A stretch of 64,000 nt of DNA from Melaminivora jejuensis (GCF_017811175.1 NZ_JACWIJ010000002.1:1860001-1924000); one strand, 5' to 3'. Positions 38,933 through 49,843 are shown, numbered from the stretch's first letter. Notes: generated from the letters alone by a model not told the origin. Numbers and translations are program-made.

Positions 38933-40795
38933 ATGTCCAACCTTTGGGATCTCTCCCGCATCCAACCGCAACCGGACAGCGTGCTGGCCGGCGACACCAT
39001 CCCGGCCATGTTCTGGAATGCCGTGCGTGAACGCGGCCCGCGCGTGTGGCTGCGCGAGAAAAAGCTCGGCATCTGGCAAAGCTGGAGCTGGAGCCGCGTC
39101 GGCGAGGCCGTGCGCGAGATTGCCGGCGGCCTGATGGCGCTGGGCTTTGCGCCGGGCGAGTGCGCCTCCATCCTGTCCAACACCAACGTCGAATGGGTGC
39201 TGACCGACCTGGCCGTGCTGTCGTGCGCCGGCGTGGCCAACGGCATCTACCCGACCGACGCCGCGCCGCAGGTGCATTACCTGTGCCAGGACTCGGCCAC
39301 GCGCGTGCTGTTCGTCGAGGACGACGAGCAACTGGACAAGGCACTGGAGGTGCGCGGGCAGTTGCCGCTGCTGCGCACCATCGTGGTCTTCGACATGGAG
39401 GGCCTGCGCGGGTTGCACGACGAGCACATCATCAGCCTGGCCGACCTGCGCGCCCTGGGCCGCGAGTGGAACGCCGCACACCCACAGGAAATCGAGCAGC
39501 GCATCGCCGCCCTGCAGCCAGACGACACTGCCATCCTGGTCTATACCTCGGGCACCACCGGCAAGCCCAAGGGCGCCATGCACAGCCACAGCGCGCTGGC
39601 CTATACGGCGCGCGGCTTCAACACGCTGATCGCGCGCAGCGCGGACGACGAAGCCATGTGCTTCCTACCGCTGTGCCACATCGCCGAGCGCATGGGCGGC
39701 GAGTATTTCTCGCTCTACACCGGCTGCAAGCTCAATTTTGTCGAGAACCCCGACACCGTGCCCGAGAACGTGCGCGAGATCGCGCCCACCGTGTTCACCG
39801 CCGTGCCGCGCGTGTGGGAGAAGTTCTACTCCGGCGTCATGATCGCCCTCAAGGAATCCAGCCGCGTGCAGCAGGCCGCCTACGCCTGGGCCATCGGCGT
39901 GGGCATGAAGATTGCCGACCGGGTGCTGGCCGGCCAAAGCGTGCCGGCCACCCTGAAAGCGCAATTCCACCTGGCGCGCTGGCTGGTGCTGGGCAATGTG
40001 CGCAAGCTGATCGGCATCCACCGCGCACGCTTCCTGGTCACCGGCGCGGCGCCGATCTCGCCCGAACTCATCAAGTGGTATCTGGCGCTGGGCGTGCCCA
40101 TGCTGGAGGTCTGGGGCATGACCGAGACCTGCGGCGCCTCCACTGGCATGGTGGCCGCGCGCATCAAGCCCGGCTCCATCGGCCCGGCGACCAGCTTCAA
40201 CCAGGTGCGGCTCGATCCCGAGACCGGAGAAATCCAGGTCAAGGGGCCGAACGTCTTCAAGGGCTATCTGAACCTGCCGGACAAGACCGCCGAGACCTTC
40301 ACCCAGGATGGCTGGCTGCGCACCGGCGACGTCGGCACGGTGGACGCCGAAGGCTACTACCGCATCACCGACCGGATGAAGGACATCATCATCACCGCCG
40401 GCGGCAAGAACATTACGCCCAGCGAGCTGGAAAACGAGCTGAAATTCAGCCCCTACATCACCGACGCAGTGGTCATCGGCGACCAGCGAGCCTACCTCAC
40501 GGTGATCATCATGATCGACCAGGAGAACGTCGAGAAATACGCGCAGGATCACGACGTGCCGTTCTCCAACTACGCCAGCCTCACGCGCGCACCCGAGGTG
40601 CAGGCGCTGATCCAGAGCGTCATCGACGAGGTGAACAAGAAGTTCGCCCGCGTCGAGCAGATCAAGAAGTTCTTCCTGCTCGACACCCAGCTCACCGCCG
40701 AGGACGAAGAGCTGACCCCGACCATGAAGCTCAAGCGCAAACTGGTGCAGACCAAGTACGCGCCACAGATCGAAGCCATGTACGGATCGGGCTAG
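38933..40795 (+). CDS. Long-chain-type AMP-forming acyl-CoA synthetase
   Basis: A 620-residue adenylate-forming enzyme of the FadD15/eukaryotic long-chain type, activating a carboxylic acid to its CoA thioester. The P-loop is YTSGTTGKPKGAMHSH, the linker aromatic motif is VWGMTETCG, the adenine/ribose motifs are WLRTGDVGTVD and DRMKDIIITAGGKNITP, and the catalytic lysine lies in the C-terminal TPTMKLKRKLV. It sits between livF and the binding protein of the same operon, so import and CoA activation of the same acid are probably linked. Chain length cannot be read from sequence. Confidence 0.9.
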   Translation: MSNLWDLSRIQPQPDSVLAGDTIPAMFWNAVRERGPRVWLREKKLGIWQSWSWSRVGEAVREIAGGLMALGFAPGECASILSNTNVEWVLTDLAVLSCAGVANGIYPTDAAPQVHYLCQDSATRVLFVEDDEQLDKALEVRGQLPLLRTIVVFDMEGLRGLHDEHIISLADLRALGREWNAAHPQEIEQRIAALQPDDTAILVYTSGTTGKPKGAMHSHSALAYTARGFNTLIARSADDEAMCFLPLCHIAERMGGEYFSLYTGCKLNFVENPDTVPENVREIAPTVFTAVPRVWEKFYSGVMIALKESSRVQQAAYAWAIGVGMKIADRVLAGQSVPATLKAQFHLARWLVLGNVRKLIGIHRARFLVTGAAPISPELIKWYLALGVPMLEVWGMTETCGASTGMVAARIKPGSIGPATSFNQVRLDPETGEIQVKGPNVFKGYLNLPDKTAETFTQDGWLRTGDVGTVDAEGYYRITDRMKDIIITAGGKNITPSELENELKFSPYITDAVVIGDQRAYLTVIIMIDQENVEKYAQDHDVPFSNYASLTRAPEVQALIQSVIDEVNKKFARVEQIKKFFLLDTQLTAEDEELTPTMKLKRKLVQTKYAPQIEAMYGSG

Positions 40796-40887
40796 CCGGC
40801 AGGGATAGTGCCGATGGCCGGCGCACCGCAGCAGCCTATAAACCCGACAAATAGACCCGACAAGCCACAACCACAGGAGACAAGCGC

Positions 40888-42054
40888 ATGAAATTCCATC
40901 TTCTTGCCACAGCCGCCGCCCTGGCCTGCGCGGCCACGGGGGCCTGGGCACAGGCGCAGCAGGGCGTCACCAAGGACACCCTCACGGTGGGCACCATCCA
41001 GGATCTGTCCGGCCCGCTGGCGGGCTTTGGCAAGCAGGCGCGCAACGGCATGTTGCTGCGCGTGGACGAGGCCAACGAGCAAGGCGGCATCAACGGCCGC
41101 AAGGTGGTCTTCAAGTCCGAGGACTCGGGCTACGACCCCAAGCGCGCCGTGCTGGCGGCGCAGAAGCTGGTCAACCAGGACAAGGTCTTCGCCATGGTCG
41201 GCCACATCGGCACGGCAGCCAACGTGGCCACCTTCGGGGTGCTGTTTCCCAAGAAGGTCATCAACTTCTACCCACTGACCGGGGCGCGCGAGATGTTCGA
41301 GGAGCCCAACATGCGCCTCAAGTACGCCTTCTCCGTGCCCTACTACGACCAGGCGCGCACGGCCACGCCGCGCCTGGTCAAGGAAAAGGGCGCCAAGAAG
41401 GTCTGCACCATCTACCAGGACGACGAGTTCGGCCTGGAGGTCATGCGCGGCGCCGAGGAGGGCCTCAAGAGCATCGGCATGGAGCTGGCCGAGAAAACCA
41501 CCTACAAGCGCGGCGCGACCGATTTTTCCTCGCAGGTGGCCAGGATGAAGGCCGCCAATTGCGACTTCGTGGTGCTGGGCACGGTGATCCGCGAGACCAT
41601 CGGCACCATAGGCGAATCGCGCAAGACGGGCTTTTCCCCGACCTTCCTGGGCACCACCGCCGCCTACACCGACCTGATCCACAAGCTGGGCGGCAAGGCC
41701 ATGGACGGCCTGTACGCCACCATGGCGATCCAGGTGCCCTACCTGGACGACACCTCGCAGCCCATCCGCTTCTGGGCCAACAAGTACAAGACCAAGTTCA
41801 ACGAAGACCCCGGCGTGTTCTCGGTCTATGGCTACCAGATCATGGACAACTTCCTCCAGGGCGCGCAGCGCGCCGGCGCCAGCCTGAGCACCGACAGCTT
41901 CATCAAGGCCATGGACAGCGCGCCCATCGAGCCCGACATGTTCGGCAGCGACACCCTCAGGTTCAGCGCCACCCAGCGCCTGGGCACCGATCGCTCGCGC
42001 CTGTCGCAGATCCAGGATGGGCGCTGGAAGGTGGTCTCGGACTACTTCAACTGA
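40888..42054 (+). CDS. ABC transporter periplasmic binding protein LivK-type, second system
   Basis: A 388-residue type-I binding protein with a Sec signal peptide (cleavage near GAWAQAQ). The mature part shows TVGTIQDLSGPLAGFGKQA, GGINGRKVVFKSEDSGYDPK and the ligand-cleft block VGHIGTAANVATFGVLFPK. It serves the LivHMGF importer upstream; the operon setting with acyl-CoA synthetase and beta-oxidation genes suggests a carboxylic acid rather than an amino acid ligand. A terminator follows. Confidence 0.9.
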   Translation: MKFHLLATAAALACAATGAWAQAQQGVTKDTLTVGTIQDLSGPLAGFGKQARNGMLLRVDEANEQGGINGRKVVFKSEDSGYDPKRAVLAAQKLVNQDKVFAMVGHIGTAANVATFGVLFPKKVINFYPLTGAREMFEEPNMRLKYAFSVPYYDQARTATPRLVKEKGAKKVCTIYQDDEFGLEVMRGAEEGLKSIGMELAEKTTYKRGATDFSSQVARMKAANCDFVVLGTVIRETIGTIGESRKTGFSPTFLGTTAAYTDLIHKLGGKAMDGLYATMAIQVPYLDDTSQPIRFWANKYKTKFNEDPGVFSVYGYQIMDNFLQGAQRAGASLSTDSFIKAMDSAPIEPDMFGSDTLRFSATQRLGTDRSRLSQIQDGRWKVVSDYFN

Positions 42055-42084
42055 CCCCGGCCAGGCCACGCCTGCCACTGCCGA

Positions 42085-42106
42085 AACCGCCTGCGGGCGG
42101 TTTTTT
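42085..42106 (+). terminator. Terminator of the second liv operon
   Basis: AACCGCC and GGCGGTT form a 7-bp stem with a 4-base loop, running into a T tract (42101-42106), 30 bases after the binding-protein stop. Confidence 0.88.
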
Positions 42107-42155
42107 CATGCTCGAAAACACTGCCCACAAGATGCTGCAACAGTGGCAGAATTTC

Positions 42156-42174
42156 AGCAAGCATTTGCTTTTCA
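42156..42174. promoter_or_regulatory. Operator-like palindrome upstream of the acyl-CoA dehydrogenase
   Basis: AGCAAGCATTTGCTTTTCA, 45 bases before the dehydrogenase ATG, nearly matches the centre of the palindrome upstream of the tetR gene (AGCAAGCAAATGCTTTCTA, 15 of 19 bases). It lies between a terminator and the next gene, where a promoter is expected. Confidence 0.55.
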
Positions 42175-42219
42175 AAATCCCTTTTGCCATCGCCACCCCT
42201 GCCACTGCCGAGTCCAGCC

Positions 42220-43386
42220 ATGATCGAACGCACCCTTTTGCAGCCTGAGCACCAAGCCTTTGCCGACAGCTTTCGCCGCTTCCTCGACAAGGAAATCGCG
42301 CCCCACCACGCCCAGTGGGAAGACCAGGGTTACGTTGACCGCGAGGTCTGGCGCAAGGCCGGCGCCAACGGTTTTCTGTGCATGACCATGCCCGAGGAGT
42401 ACGGCGGCGCCGGCGCCGACAAGGGCTACTCCATCGCCCAGATGGAGGAGATCGCCCGCGCCGGCACGACCGGCATCGGCTTCGGCCTGCACAGCGAGAT
42501 CGTCGCGCCGTACATCCTGCACTACGGCACCGAGGAGCAAAAGCGCAAGTACCTGCCGCAGCTGGCCGACGGCAGCATGGTCGGCGCCATCGCCATGAGC
42601 GAGCCCGGCGCCGGCAGCGACCTGCAGGGCGTCAAGACCACGGCGGCCTTGAGCGCCGACGGCAGCCACTACCTGCTCAATGGCAGCAAGACCTTCATCA
42701 CCAACGGCTGGCACGCCGACCTGGTCATCGTCGTCGCCAAGACCGACCCCAGCGCCGGCGCCAAGGGCACCAGCTTGCTACTGGTCGAGCGCGGCATGGA
42801 GGGTTTCGAGAAGGGCCAGCGCCTGAAGAAAGCCGGCATGAAGGCGCAGGACACCTCCGAGCTGTTCTTCAACAACGTGCGCGTGCCGGCAGAGAACCTG
42901 CTGGGCGGCCCGGCCATGCAGGGCAAGGGCTTCATCTGCCTGATGGAGCAGCTGCCCTGGGAGCGCCTGCAGATCGCCATCTCGGCGGTAGCCGCCGCGC
43001 AGGCGGCCATCGACTGGACGGTGGATTACGTCAAGGAGCGCAAGGTCTTCGGCCAGCCGGTGGCGGCCTTCCAGAACACGCGCTTCACCCTGGCCGAGCT
43101 GCAGACCGAGGTGCAGGTGGCGCGCGTCTTCGTGGACAAGTGCTGCGAGCTGATCCTGCAAGGCAAGCTCGACACCGCCACGGCCAGCATGGCCAAGTAC
43201 TGGACCAGCGACCTGCAGTTCAAGGTCATGGACGAGTGCGTGCAGCTCTTTGGCGGCTACGGCTACATGTGGGAATACCCCATCACCCGCGCCTGGGCCG
43301 ACGCACGCGTGCAGCGCATCTACGGCGGCACCAACGAGATCATGAAAGAAGTCATCACCCGCAGCATGGGCCTGGGCGGACGCTGA
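42220..43386 (+). CDS. Acyl-CoA dehydrogenase
   Basis: A 388-residue FAD enzyme catalysing alpha,beta-dehydrogenation of an acyl-CoA. FAD/substrate motifs: AIAMSEPGAGSDLQGVKT, NGSKTFITNGWHADL, and VQLFGGYGYMWEYPITRAWADARVQRIYGGTNEIMKE-type ending, in which the segment RIYGGTNEI is diagnostic. The ATG at 42220 is preferred to an upstream one since homology begins at MIERTLLQPEH. It opens an operon with thiolase and enoyl-CoA hydratase/3-hydroxyacyl-CoA dehydrogenase, forming a complete beta-oxidation set. Confidence 0.93.
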   Translation: MIERTLLQPEHQAFADSFRRFLDKEIAPHHAQWEDQGYVDREVWRKAGANGFLCMTMPEEYGGAGADKGYSIAQMEEIARAGTTGIGFGLHSEIVAPYILHYGTEEQKRKYLPQLADGSMVGAIAMSEPGAGSDLQGVKTTAALSADGSHYLLNGSKTFITNGWHADLVIVVAKTDPSAGAKGTSLLLVERGMEGFEKGQRLKKAGMKAQDTSELFFNNVRVPAENLLGGPAMQGKGFICLMEQLPWERLQIAISAVAAAQAAIDWTVDYVKERKVFGQPVAAFQNTRFTLAELQTEVQVARVFVDKCCELILQGKLDTATASMAKYWTSDLQFKVMDECVQLFGGYGYMWEYPITRAWADARVQRIYGGTNEIMKEVITRSMGLGGR

Positions 43387-43390
43387 GGCC

Positions 43391-43460
43391 GGCTATTTTC
43401 AAACTCATTTATTGATAGCTGCCAGCGCTTGCCCAGAGCCACTTTCAAGCCAATTTGACC
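43391..43460 (-). repeat. Dispersed repeat, copy g, between dehydrogenase and thiolase genes
   Basis: Read on the minus strand: GGGCAAGCGCTGGCAGCTAT followed by CAATAAATGAG. A well-kept copy within the operon. Confidence 0.82.
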
Positions 43461-43478
43461 TAAAAAGGAGATCATTCC

Positions 43479-44684
<1,206 letters not shown>

Positions 44685-44714
44685 CGCAACTGCTGAGCTG
44701 AAAAAGACACCGAC

Positions 44715-46886
44715 ATGCAAACCATCCGCTACGAACTCATCCCCGCACAGGGCGCAGACGGCCAGGTCGCCCTGATCACCTTCGACGAGCAGGGCTCGCC
44801 GGTCAACACCATGTGCGAGCAGTGGCAGGCTGACCTGGGAGAGGCCACTGCGCGCGTGCTGGCCGACCGCCAGCAGCTGGGCCAGGCCCTCAAGGGCATC
44901 GTGCTGGCCTCGGCCAAGAGCAGCTTCTTTGCCGGTGCCGACCTCAAGGCCACCATGCGCCTGACGCCAGCCGATGCGCCCACGGTGTTTGCGCGCATCG
45001 AGGCCATGAAAAAGAACTTCCGCCAGCTTGAGACGCTGGGCATCCCGGTGGTCGCCTGCCTCAACGGCACGGCCCTGGGCGGCGGCTGGGAGGTGGCGCT
45101 GATCGCCCACCACCGCATCGCCGTGAACGACAGGAAAATCCAGTTCGGCCTGCCCGAAGTCACCCTGGGCCTGCTGCCCGGCGCCACCGGCATCACCAAG
45201 ATGACGCGCCTGCTGGGCCTGCTGGGCGCGCAGCCGTTCATCCTGGAGGGCAAGACCTTCGGCCCCGCCGAGGCGCACAAGCTGGGCCTGGTACACGAAC
45301 TGGTCGATTCGCAGGACGCACTGCTGCCGCGCGCGCTGGCGCACATCGCCGCGCAGCCGACGGCCCAGCAACCCTGGGACGCCAAGGACTATCGTGTGCC
45401 CGGCGGCACGCCCAGCAACCCCAAGATCGCCGGCGCCCTGGTCGTGGCCCCGGCCATGCTCGGCAAGACCACGCGCGGGCGCTACCCGGCCCCCGAGGCC
45501 GCCCTGTCGGCCATGGTCGAGGGCGCGATGGTGGACTACGACACGGCGCTGCGCATCGAGAGCCGCTACCTGGCGCGCCTGATGACCACGCCGGTGGCGC
45601 ACAACATGATCAACACCTTCTTCTTCGACCTGAACGCCATCCGGGCGGGCAAGTCGCGGCCAGCGGGTGTGGCGCGCTTCAAGCCAGCCAAGGTGGGCAT
45701 CCTGGGCGCCGGCATGATGGGCGCGGGCATCGCCTGGGCGCAAGCCAGCCGAGGCATCGAGACGGTGCTCAAGGACGTGAGCCAGGACAAAGCGGACAAG
45801 GGCCGGGCCTACAGCGAAAAGCTTGCGGCCAAGCGCGTGGAAAAGGGCCGCATGGCACCCGAGGCCGCGCAGGAGCTGCTGGCGCGCATCAAGCCGACGG
45901 CCAGCGCCGCCGATCTGGCCGGCTGCGAACTGATCATCGAAGCTGTGTTCGAGAGCCGCGACCTCAAGGCCCAGGTCACGCGCGAGGCCGAGCCGCAGCT
46001 GGCCGAAGGCGGCTTCTTTGCCAGCAACACCTCGACCCTGCCCATCAGCGGCCTGGCGCAGGCCAGCAGCCGACCGGAAAAATTCATCGGCATCCATTTC
46101 TTCAGCCCCGTGGACAAGATGAAGCTGGTGGAGATCATCCGCGGCCAGCAGACCGACGACGAGACCGTGGCGCGCGCCTTCGACTGCGTGCAGGCGCTGG
46201 GCAAGATTCCCATCGTGGTCAACGACTCGCGGGGCTTCTACACCAGCCGCACCTTCGGCACCTTCGTCATGGAGGGCGCGGCCATGCTCAGCGAGGGCAT
46301 CCCTGCCGCCGTGATCGAGAACGCCGCCATGCAGGCCGGAATGCCCGTGGGGCCGCTGGCGGTGCTCGACGAAACCGCCCTCACCCTGAGCGTCCACGTC
46401 ATGGAGCAGACCCGCGCCGACTTCGCCGCCGAGGGCAAGGCCTACGAGGCGACGCCCGGCCAGTTGCTGGTCGAGCGCATGGTCAAGGAGCACCAGCGCC
46501 CGGGCCGCGCCGGCGGGGGCGGCTTCTACGACTATCCTCAAGGCGGCAGGAAGCACCTGTGGCCGCGCCTGCGCGAGTTGTTCGAGAAACCCGAAGTCGC
46601 GTGGGACGTGCAGGACATCCAGGATCGCCTGCTGTACCGCCAGGCCATCGAGACTGCGCGCTGCCTGGCCGAGGGCGTGCTGACCAGCGTGCATGACGCC
46701 AACATCGGCTCGATTTTCGGCATCGGCTTCCCGGCCTGGACGGGTGGGGCCATGCAGTTCATCTATGGCACGGGGGTGGATGCCTTCCTGCACCGGGCCG
46801 ATGCGCTGGCGGCGCAGCATGGCGCGGGTTTTGCGCTGGACGCCAGGACACGCGAGGCCATCCGGGCACATCAGCCCCGGTACTGA
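44715..46886 (+). CDS. Bifunctional enoyl-CoA hydratase / 3-hydroxyacyl-CoA dehydrogenase (FadB/FadJ-like)
   Basis: A 723-residue two-enzyme protein performing hydration and NAD-dependent oxidation in beta-oxidation. The N-terminal crotonase domain (about 1-300) has the oxyanion-hole blocks SSFFAGADLKATM and LNGTALGGGWEVALIAHHRIA with the glutamate-containing GLPEVTLGLLPGATG. The Rossmann domain starts near residue 325 with VGILGAGMMGAGIAWAQA; FFSPVDKMKLVEIIRG and VVNDSRGFYTSRTFG lie in the dehydrogenase core. The final 270 residues are the C-terminal dehydrogenase repeats. A terminator follows. Confidence 0.94.
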   Translation: MQTIRYELIPAQGADGQVALITFDEQGSPVNTMCEQWQADLGEATARVLADRQQLGQALKGIVLASAKSSFFAGADLKATMRLTPADAPTVFARIEAMKKNFRQLETLGIPVVACLNGTALGGGWEVALIAHHRIAVNDRKIQFGLPEVTLGLLPGATGITKMTRLLGLLGAQPFILEGKTFGPAEAHKLGLVHELVDSQDALLPRALAHIAAQPTAQQPWDAKDYRVPGGTPSNPKIAGALVVAPAMLGKTTRGRYPAPEAALSAMVEGAMVDYDTALRIESRYLARLMTTPVAHNMINTFFFDLNAIRAGKSRPAGVARFKPAKVGILGAGMMGAGIAWAQASRGIETVLKDVSQDKADKGRAYSEKLAAKRVEKGRMAPEAAQELLARIKPTASAADLAGCELIIEAVFESRDLKAQVTREAEPQLAEGGFFASNTSTLPISGLAQASSRPEKFIGIHFFSPVDKMKLVEIIRGQQTDDETVARAFDCVQALGKIPIVVNDSRGFYTSRTFGTFVMEGAAMLSEGIPAAVIENAAMQAGMPVGPLAVLDETALTLSVHVMEQTRADFAAEGKAYEATPGQLLVERMVKEHQRPGRAGGGGFYDYPQGGRKHLWPRLRELFEKPEVAWDVQDIQDRLLYRQAIETARCLAEGVLTSVHDANIGSIFGIGFPAWTGGAMQFIYGTGVDAFLHRADALAAQHGAGFALDARTREAIRAHQPRY

Positions 46887-46908
46887 ACGCTAAGCGCCTC
46901 GGGCCATC

Positions 46909-46937
46909 AAAAAACCGCCTCCATGAGGCGGTTTTTT
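46909..46937. terminator. Terminator after the beta-oxidation operon
   Basis: AACCGCCTC (46913-46921) pairs with GAGGCGGTT (46925-46933) around a 3-base loop, with A residues before and T residues after, so it may work in both directions. Confidence 0.92.
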
Positions 46938-46940
46938 ATG

Positions 46941-46972
46941 CTTTTCAGCGTCAAACCCTTACACAGCAAGCG
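46941..46972 (+). repeat. Dispersed repeat, copy h, left half (split by ISAs1 copy 2)
   Basis: TCAAACCCTTACACAGCAAG then CG, after which the insertion sequence begins. The right half continues at 48180. Confidence 0.85.
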
Positions 46973-48179
46973 CAGGGCGATCGCATCTAAATGCATAGCT
47001 CCATGACCCGCTCCAAGTAGGTCAAGTCCCAGCCCGCGCGTTTGCGCTTGGCCTTGAGTCCGGCCTTCACGCTGGTGTCGGCTTGCAGCATCTGCTGGGC
47101 TATGCGCCTGAGCAGCGCTTGGTTGTGCGCAGCGTGGTCTTTCTGGCTCAGACCGCTGTCGTCGCCCATGCCCACATCCAGGCTCCAGTGCAGCTGGTTT
47201 TCCACGCTCCAGTGCCCCCGGATGTATTGCGCCATTTGCTGGGCGCTGGTGTGTGCGCTCAGGCTGCTGAGGTAGTAGCTGGTTTGTTCGCCGACTCGCT
47301 CTTGGCCTGGCAGTTGGCGCGTGCGCACCACGCGCACCACGCTTTGCAGCTGGGGCCAGTGCTGGGCCGCACGCTGCAGCGCCGGCGGCAGTGCCGACAC
47401 CTGGTACTTGCGCGTCTCGATGCGCCCGTGGCCTTTGTCTGAGTCACTGAACGTTTGCTGGCCCCTGTCAGCTTCAGCGCTTTCAAAGTGTTTCTTGCAC
47501 ACGTTGAACATGTGCCGCTGATTGCCCTTGAGGCTGAGCACGTAGTGGGCACCTTGGTCGGCGATTTGCTTGGCAATGGCTTTTTGGCAGCCCATGGCAT
47601 CGATGGTGATGGTGCACCCACCAATGTCCAACAACTTGAGCAACTCAGGAATGGCCGTGATCTCGTTGCTCTTGCCATCGACCTTGCGCTGGCCCAGCAG
47701 CAAGCGCTGCTCAGATGCCCAGGCGCTGACCAAATGCAAACTGTGGTGCGCACCCTTGCCCTTGCGGTGGGCGCTGCGCACGCTCTTGCCATCGATGGCC
47801 ACATGGCCCGAGGCGCTCGCAGACATACCCTTGAGCCATTGCTGCAAGACCTGTTCGAGTGCATGTGGATCCAGGCGGCGAAAGACCCGCGCGAAGGTGT
47901 CGTGTGAGGCAATGCCGCAGGGCAGGCGCAAAAAGCGTTGCAGCCAGGCCTGGTGGGCCTGGGCAAACTCCACCGTCTCGATCCAGTTGTCTGCTCCGGC
48001 GACAGTAGCGCACAGGGCGATAGCCAGCAAGTCGATGAGCTCATGGCGGCGGGTGCGCTGCACACGGGGATCGGGAATTTGTTGGAGCAGTTGCAGCAGG
48101 CTCAAGGTCGCATCCGGTTGGCTTTAGGAGCCTGCACTTTGCATCAAGATTGGCTCAAAATTTAGATGCGATCGCCCTG
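46973..48179 (-). mobile_element. ISAs1-family insertion sequence, copy 2
   Basis: 1207 bp, same length and ends (CAGGGCGATCGCATCTAAAT) as copy 1 but in opposite orientation. The 10-bp target duplication is ACAGCAAGCG (46963-46972 and 48180-48189), which is the core of a dispersed repeat; removing the element and one duplicate restores a normal repeat ending CTGATAGCTATCATTTCAGT. The intact duplication shows the element entered here directly. Confidence 0.96.
46987..48105 (-). CDS. ISAs1-family transposase
   Basis: A 372-residue DDE transposase, nearly identical to the protein at 21850-22968, with the same TTG start and the same catalytic residues (AIDGKSVR, TIDAMGCQK, ENQLHWSLD). The frame is intact. 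Confidence 0.95.
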   Translation of the reverse strand: MSLLQLLQQIPDPRVQRTRRHELIDLLAIALCATVAGADNWIETVEFAQAHQAWLQRFLRLPCGIASHDTFARVFRRLDPHALEQVLQQWLKGMSASASGHVAIDGKSVRSAHRKGKGAHHSLHLVSAWASEQRLLLGQRKVDGKSNEITAIPELLKLLDIGGCTITIDAMGCQKAIAKQIADQGAHYVLSLKGNQRHMFNVCKKHFESAEADRGQQTFSDSDKGHGRIETRKYQVSALPPALQRAAQHWPQLQSVVRVVRTRQLPGQERVGEQTSYYLSSLSAHTSAQQMAQYIRGHWSVENQLHWSLDVGMGDDSGLSQKDHAAHNQALLRRIAQQMLQADTSVKAGLKAKRKRAGWDLTYLERVMELCI

Positions 48180-48222
48180 ACAGCAAGCGCTGATAGCTAT
48201 CATTTCAGTAGTAAATTATCAC
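48180..48222 (+). repeat. Dispersed repeat, copy h, right half
   Basis: ACAGCAAGCGCTGATAGCTA then TCATTTCAGTAG; the first ten bases are the duplicated target of ISAs1 copy 2. Confidence 0.85.
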
Positions 48223-48241
48223 TCCTGAATTCTTTTTCCCG

Positions 48242-49843
48242 TCATTTCTGGGTCGCCGGCTCTGCTGCCCACGCCTGCCGCGCCAGCTCGGCGAACTGCT
48301 GGCGCAGCAAATGCTTTTGCACCTTGCCCGTCGCCGTGGCCGGCAGGGCCTCGACGAAGCGCACCAGCTTGGGCACCTCGAAGCCGCCCAGGCGCTCGCG
48401 GCAGTGGGCCTGGATGGATTCCTCATCGACCTCGGCGCCGGGCTTTTTGACCACGAAGGCGCACACCGCCTCGATCCAGTGCGGGTGCGGCAGGCCCAGC
48501 ACCGCCGCGCCGGCCACGCCCGGGTGGCCCAGCAGCACGGCCTCGACCTTGACGCTGGCGACGTTCTCGCCACCGGTCTTGATCATGTCCTTTTTGCGGT
48601 CGATGAACAGCATCTGGCCCTTGGGCCCCCACATGCCCAGGTCACCCGTGTGGTGCCAGCCAAAGCGCTGCGCCTCGGCCGTGGCGCGCTCGTCCTTGAA
48701 GTAGCCCAGCATGACATTGGCGCCGCGATGCACGATCTCGCCAACCTCGCCGGGGCCGAGCAGGCGGCCCTCGTCGTCCATGACCGCCGTCTCGCAGTGG
48801 ATGAAGGAAGTGCCCCAGTAATTGGCGTCCAGCTCGGGGTGCTCCAGCGCCCTGAACATCATGGTGGCCGGGTAGATCTCGGTCTGTCCGGTAGCCAGCA
48901 CGACATTGCGGCTCATGCGCTCGGCGATCTGGGCAATCAGCGGCTTGGGGATGGGCGCCATGGCGTAGATGCACTGGCGCAGGCTGTCACAGCGGAACTG
49001 CGGGTCGGCCAGCAGCGCCCCGTACATCATGGGCAGGCCGGTGAAGACCGTCAGGCGCTCGCGCAGCACCAGCGCGCGGATCTCGTCGGGCACGAAGGCG
49101 CGCGCCAGCACGATGCACGCGCCCACGGCGTGCGCCGTCGCGGCCAGGCCATGCTGCGCGCAGTGAAACAGCGGCAGCACGCCCGAGAACACGTCCGTCT
49201 CGACATAGGCAAAGCCGCTGGCGTTGCCCAGGATGGCCGCCGCCACCGACTGGTGCGAATGCACCACGCCCTTGGGGTTGCCGGTGGTGCCGCTGGTGTA
49301 CATCAAGAGGGCCGGCTGGCTGTCGTCGATGTCGATGTCGGGCAGTGCATCGCTGCGCCCGGCCTCGGCCTGGCCCAGGGTGGTGGCGCCCGGCACGGTG
49401 GCCGCGCCGCCCGCCATGGTCATGATCAGCGGCACGCCCAGGCCCTGCAGCATGGCGGCCAGGGCCGGGTCGGCGTACAGGGGCGCATCCACCACCACCG
49501 CCGAGACCTCGGCGTGGCGCAGGATGTATTCGATGGAGCCGGCGTCCAGGCGCACATTGACCGGCGCCCAGACATTGCCGGACTTGTGGATGCCGTTGTA
49601 GGCCACCACCATGTCGGCAGAATTCATGCACAACATGCCAATCTGCCGGCCACTGCCGAAGGTCTCCAGCAGGTAATGGGCAAAGCGCGAGCTGCGCGCA
49701 TCCAGCTCGGCATAGCTCAGGCGGATATCGCCATCGACCACGGCGGTGCGCTCGCCGAACTTGCGCGCGCTGCGATGGACAAAATCGCCCAGGGCGACGC
49801 GGCGGATGCGGCGTGCCGCAGGGGTGATAGGCATCTGGATCAT
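48242..49843 (-). CDS. AMP-dependent acyl-CoA ligase (class-I adenylate-forming)
   Basis: A 533-residue enzyme activating an unknown acid to its CoA ester. The P-loop is MYTSGTTGNPKGVVHSH, the A5 region is LATGQTEIYPATM, A7/A8 are WHHTGDLGMWG and DRKKDMIKTGGENV, and the catalytic lysine lies in LPATATGKVQKHLLR. It is the last gene of the tetR-led minus-strand operon, separated from the rest by a 163-bp hairpin element. ISAs1 copy 2 lies just downstream. Confidence 0.9.
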   Translation of the reverse strand: MIQMPITPAARRIRRVALGDFVHRSARKFGERTAVVDGDIRLSYAELDARSSRFAHYLLETFGSGRQIGMLCMNSADMVVAYNGIHKSGNVWAPVNVRLDAGSIEYILRHAEVSAVVVDAPLYADPALAAMLQGLGVPLIMTMAGGAATVPGATTLGQAEAGRSDALPDIDIDDSQPALLMYTSGTTGNPKGVVHSHQSVAAAILGNASGFAYVETDVFSGVLPLFHCAQHGLAATAHAVGACIVLARAFVPDEIRALVLRERLTVFTGLPMMYGALLADPQFRCDSLRQCIYAMAPIPKPLIAQIAERMSRNVVLATGQTEIYPATMMFRALEHPELDANYWGTSFIHCETAVMDDEGRLLGPGEVGEIVHRGANVMLGYFKDERATAEAQRFGWHHTGDLGMWGPKGQMLFIDRKKDMIKTGGENVASVKVEAVLLGHPGVAGAAVLGLPHPHWIEAVCAFVVKKPGAEVDEESIQAHCRERLGGFEVPKLVRFVEALPATATGKVQKHLLRQQFAELARQAWAAEPATQK

